From the NCBI GenBank assembly GCA_038240015.1, contig JBBSEF010000013.1:1-57980 (forward strand): 57,980 nucleotides of DNA. The letters are read 5' to 3'. Below the pieces are notes generated by a model. It saw only the letters and a program-made list of their open reading frames with translations, searched no databases and was not told where the DNA came from. Position numbers and translations under genes: made by a program. Origin of the DNA: CAHJXF01 sp038240015. Lineage in GTDB: Bacteria; Pseudomonadota; Gammaproteobacteria; Burkholderiales; Burkholderiaceae_D. Position 1 is the stretch's first letter. Each line of letters starts with the position of its first letter. Shown piece by piece: positions 55,745 through 57,980 of this stretch.

Positions 55745-57980
55745 TCATGCGTACACGAAGCGCACGTTCTCGGGCGCGAGCCATTCGCCAAGTCCCAGCA
55801 CCAGCGCATCGTCGGCCACGATCCGCCACGACTCGCCGAGCTCGATCTCGCACATCGCGCCCGGTGCGGCATGCGCGGAGCGATACGCGATCGTGATGCG
55901 ACAGCCGACTTCCGCAACCGCGGCGTCGTCCTGGCCATCGCCATTCGTCACGCGATACGCAGACAGCAATTGCCGAAGGCGCAATGCATCGGATGCGCCG
56001 TTCATCGACAGCCTGAGGCCGCGCGCATACCGCGCGCGCGCCGTCGCGAAATCGAGAACGGCATCGGCTCCCATCCGCATGCCCCCCGAGAACTCGTCGT
56101 TCTTGACGACGCCGGTCACGATCACCAATTCGTCTTCGCGCAAATGAGAGCGATGCGCTGCGAGCAATTGATTGAAGACCGTCACTTCGAGTTGCCCGCT
56201 CGCGTCGTCGAGCGTCACGATCAGCATCTTGCCGCGTCGGGTCATCTGCGTTCGGCACGCAGCGACGATGCCTGCGACGGTCTGCGGCTCGCGCGAAGGC
56301 AAGATTGCCGCGAGCGGCGTGCGCGCGAAACGTCGCACCTCGGTTTCATAGCCGGCGAAGAGATGGCCCGAGAAGTAGAAACCCAGTGCGCTCTTTTCTT
56401 CGGCGAGCGTCTGTTTTTCGCTCCACGCGGGAACCTGGATCGGCTCGGGTCTATGCGACGCTTCGTCGAGCGCGCCGAAGAGGCTGACCTGATTGGCGAA
56501 GGTTTCCGCGTGTTCGGCCGCGTCCATCGCGCGGCCGATCGATGCGAACTGCGTCGCCCTGCCCGCGCGGCCATCGGGTGTCAGCGCATCGAGCGCGCCG
56601 GCTCGCACCAATGCTTCGATCACGCGACGATTGACCAGACGCTTGTCGACGCGGCTGCACAGATCGAAGAGATCGCGGTAGGGTCCGCGGTTGAGTCCAT
56701 CGCGGCGCGCGGCGACGATCGCTTCGATTGCGGCTTGCCCGGTTCCCTTGATGGCGCACAGGCCGTAGCGCAACGCGCGCGCGCGGCGGGCATCGCCTGG
56801 GTTCGCTCGAATGTTCGCGCGATGGTTCGCCGGATCGCTCGCCCCGTTGTTCGCGTCGCCGTTCGCGCCATCCTTCCACACCGGAACGAAGCGCGCTTCG
56901 GATGTATTGAGATCGGGAGGCAACACGGTCAATCCGTGACGCCGCGCGTCTTCGACCAGGACCTTGACCTTGTCGCTATCGTCCTCGGCCGCCGACAAGT
57001 TGGCGGCCATGAACTCGGCCGCGAAGTGCACCTTCAGCCACGCGGTCTGCACCGCCAGCAACGCGTACGCCGCCGCGTGCGATTTGTTGAAGCCATAGCC
57101 CGCGAACTTGGCCATCAGATGGAAGATATCGCGCGCATGCGATTGCGCCAGACCGTTCTTCTTCGCGCCTTCGATGAAGATGGACTCCTGCACGTCCATC
57201 TCTTCTTTTTTCTTCTTGCCCATCGCGCGCCGCAGAAGATCGGCGCCGCCCAGCGAATAGCCGCCGATGATCTGCGCCATTAGCATCACCTGCTCCTGAT
57301 AGACCATGATTCCGTAGGTCTCTTCGAGGATGTGTTTGACGCGCGGGTCGGGGTATTCGAACTTCTCGCCCTTCTTGCGCGCGATGAATTCTGGAATCAG
57401 ATCCATCGGCCCCGGTCGATACAGCGCGTTCAACGCGACGATGTCGCCGAAGCGATCGGGCCTGGCTTCGAGCAGCATGCGTCGCATGCCGGGACTTTCG
57501 AACTGGAACACCGCGACCGTTTCGGCGCGACGAAAGATGTCGTAAGACTTCGGGTCGTCGAGCGGTATGCGCTCGAGCGCGAAATCGCGCTGGTCCTCGT
57601 AAAGCGCGCGGATGTGCGCGGTGGTCCAATCGAGGATCGTGAGCGTGGTGAGCCCAAGAAAGTCGAACTTCACGAGGCCGACGCTCTCGACGTCGTCCTT
57701 GTCGTATTGGCTGACGACGTTGGTGAGATCGTGCGAGCCTGGCTGCACGTAGAGCGGCGTGAAGTCGGTCAGCTTGCCCGGCGCGATCAGCACGCCGCCC
57801 GCATGCATGCCGACGTTGCGCGTGATCCCTTCGACTTGTTCTGCAAGCGCGAGCACTTCGCGCACTTCGTCTTCGTTGGCTTCGCGCTCGGCGAGCAGCG
57901 GCTCTTCCTTCCTCGCGTCGGCGATCGTGACGAGCCGGCCCGGCTTGAACGGAATCAGCTTCGCGATGCCGTCGACGAAG
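55745..57980 (-). CDS. dnaE: DNA polymerase III alpha subunit, C-terminal part
   Basis: Open to the right edge, where the coding continues upstream past 57980 (FVDGIAKLIPFKPG in the last codons). Contains the end of the palm with LVKFDFLGLTTLTIL (third catalytic Asp region) and the fingers (ALYRPGPMDLIPEFIARKKG, EETYGIMVYQEQVM, FAGYGFNKSHAAAYALL). The tandem helix-hairpin-helix region (ALRYGLCAIKGTGQAAIEAIV), OB-fold strands (LIVTLDDASGQLEVTVF) and C-terminus follow. Replicative polymerase; the PHP domain and first catalytic Asp pair are outside the window. Confidence 0.96.
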   Translation of the reverse strand, partial: FVDGIAKLIPFKPGRLVTIADARKEEPLLAEREANEDEVREVLALAEQVEGITRNVGMHAGGVLIAPGKLTDFTPLYVQPGSHDLTNVVSQYDKDDVESVGLVKFDFLGLTTLTILDWTTAHIRALYEDQRDFALERIPLDDPKSYDIFRRAETVAVFQFESPGMRRMLLEARPDRFGDIVALNALYRPGPMDLIPEFIARKKGEKFEYPDPRVKHILEETYGIMVYQEQVMLMAQIIGGYSLGGADLLRRAMGKKKKEEMDVQESIFIEGAKKNGLAQSHARDIFHLMAKFAGYGFNKSHAAAYALLAVQTAWLKVHFAAEFMAANLSAAEDDSDKVKVLVEDARRHGLTVLPPDLNTSEARFVPVWKDGANGDANNGASDPANHRANIRANPGDARRARALRYGLCAIKGTGQAAIEAIVAARRDGLNRGPYRDLFDLCSRVDKRLVNRRVIEALVRAGALDALTPDGRAGRATQFASIGRAMDAAEHAETFANQVSLFGALDEASHRPEPIQVPAWSEKQTLAEEKSALGFYFSGHLFAGYETEVRRFARTPLAAILPSREPQTVAGIVAACRTQMTRRGKMLIVTLDDASGQLEVTVFNQLLAAHRSHLREDELVIVTGVVKNDEFSGGMRMGADAVLDFATARARYARGLRLSMNGASDALRLRQLLSAYRVTNGDGQDDAAVAEVGCRITIAYRSAHAAPGAMCEIELGESWRIVADDALVLGLGEWLAPENVRFVYA

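Overview
The window is a G+C-rich chromosomal segment from a Gram-negative bacterium, most likely a betaproteobacterium of the Burkholderiales type. The evidence is the gene repertoire and codon style: CopA/CopB-type periplasmic copper resistance, a BtuF-like binding protein, FeoAB with a Cys-rich partner, TRAP transporter genes, MsbA, a heptosyltransferase-like protein, full-length PurL and DnaE. The genus cannot be fixed from the sequence alone. No rRNA, tRNA, CRISPR array, insertion sequence or phage gene was recognised.

Positions 1-19.7 kb are a dense metal-resistance island. It opens with the end of cusB, a complete cusA (with the methionine relay residues of Cu(I)/Ag(I) pumps) and a 41-residue Met-rich membrane peptide. 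On the opposite strand lies an overlapping set made of a CPD-type P1B ATPase, a four-helix membrane protein and phosphoglucomutase. Next come a GDCCVxC Cys-rich protein, a copZ-like chaperone and a CPC-type CopA ATPase with cueR. Two back-to-back promoters with the 19-bp spacer typical of MerR-family regulators lie between copZ and copA. A DmeR/RcnR-type repressor and its CDF exporter follow, with a C6-tract operator. The island ends with a six-gene periplasmic copper operon on the minus strand: CopL/CzcI-like protein, Spy-like protein, cytochrome c, multicopper oxidase CopA, outer-membrane CopB and a conserved 133-residue secreted protein.

From 19.7 to 32 kb the content is ordinary chromosome: purL, a DUF2145 protein with a small secreted partner, a HTH regulator, a patatin-like lipase, an exported oligoendopeptidase F, a LysR regulator, a GNAT acetyltransferase and a secreted cupin. 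The only gap above 300 bases (31612-32004) holds a frameshifted gene relic.

From 32 to 43.3 kb lies a catabolic block: a winged-helix regulator and a fused 5-oxoprolinase/hydantoinase on one strand, and TRAP transporter genes (dctP, dctQ, dctM) with a DadA-like D-amino-acid dehydrogenase divergently on the other. NAD(P)HX repair enzyme and a PhyH-family dioxygenase follow. The layout suggests uptake and oxidation of a 5-oxoproline- or D-amino-acid-like substrate (inference).

From 43.4 kb to the end are a GFA-family protein, pgi, the feoA-feoB-Cys-rich iron uptake operon with a probable Fur box, an orphan BtuF-like protein, and a minus-strand run dnaE - heptosyltransferase - glycosyltransferase - msbA - glycosyltransferase - AhpD-like protein, which points to envelope lipopolysaccharide assembly downstream of the replicative polymerase gene. 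dnaE runs off the right edge and cusB off the left edge.
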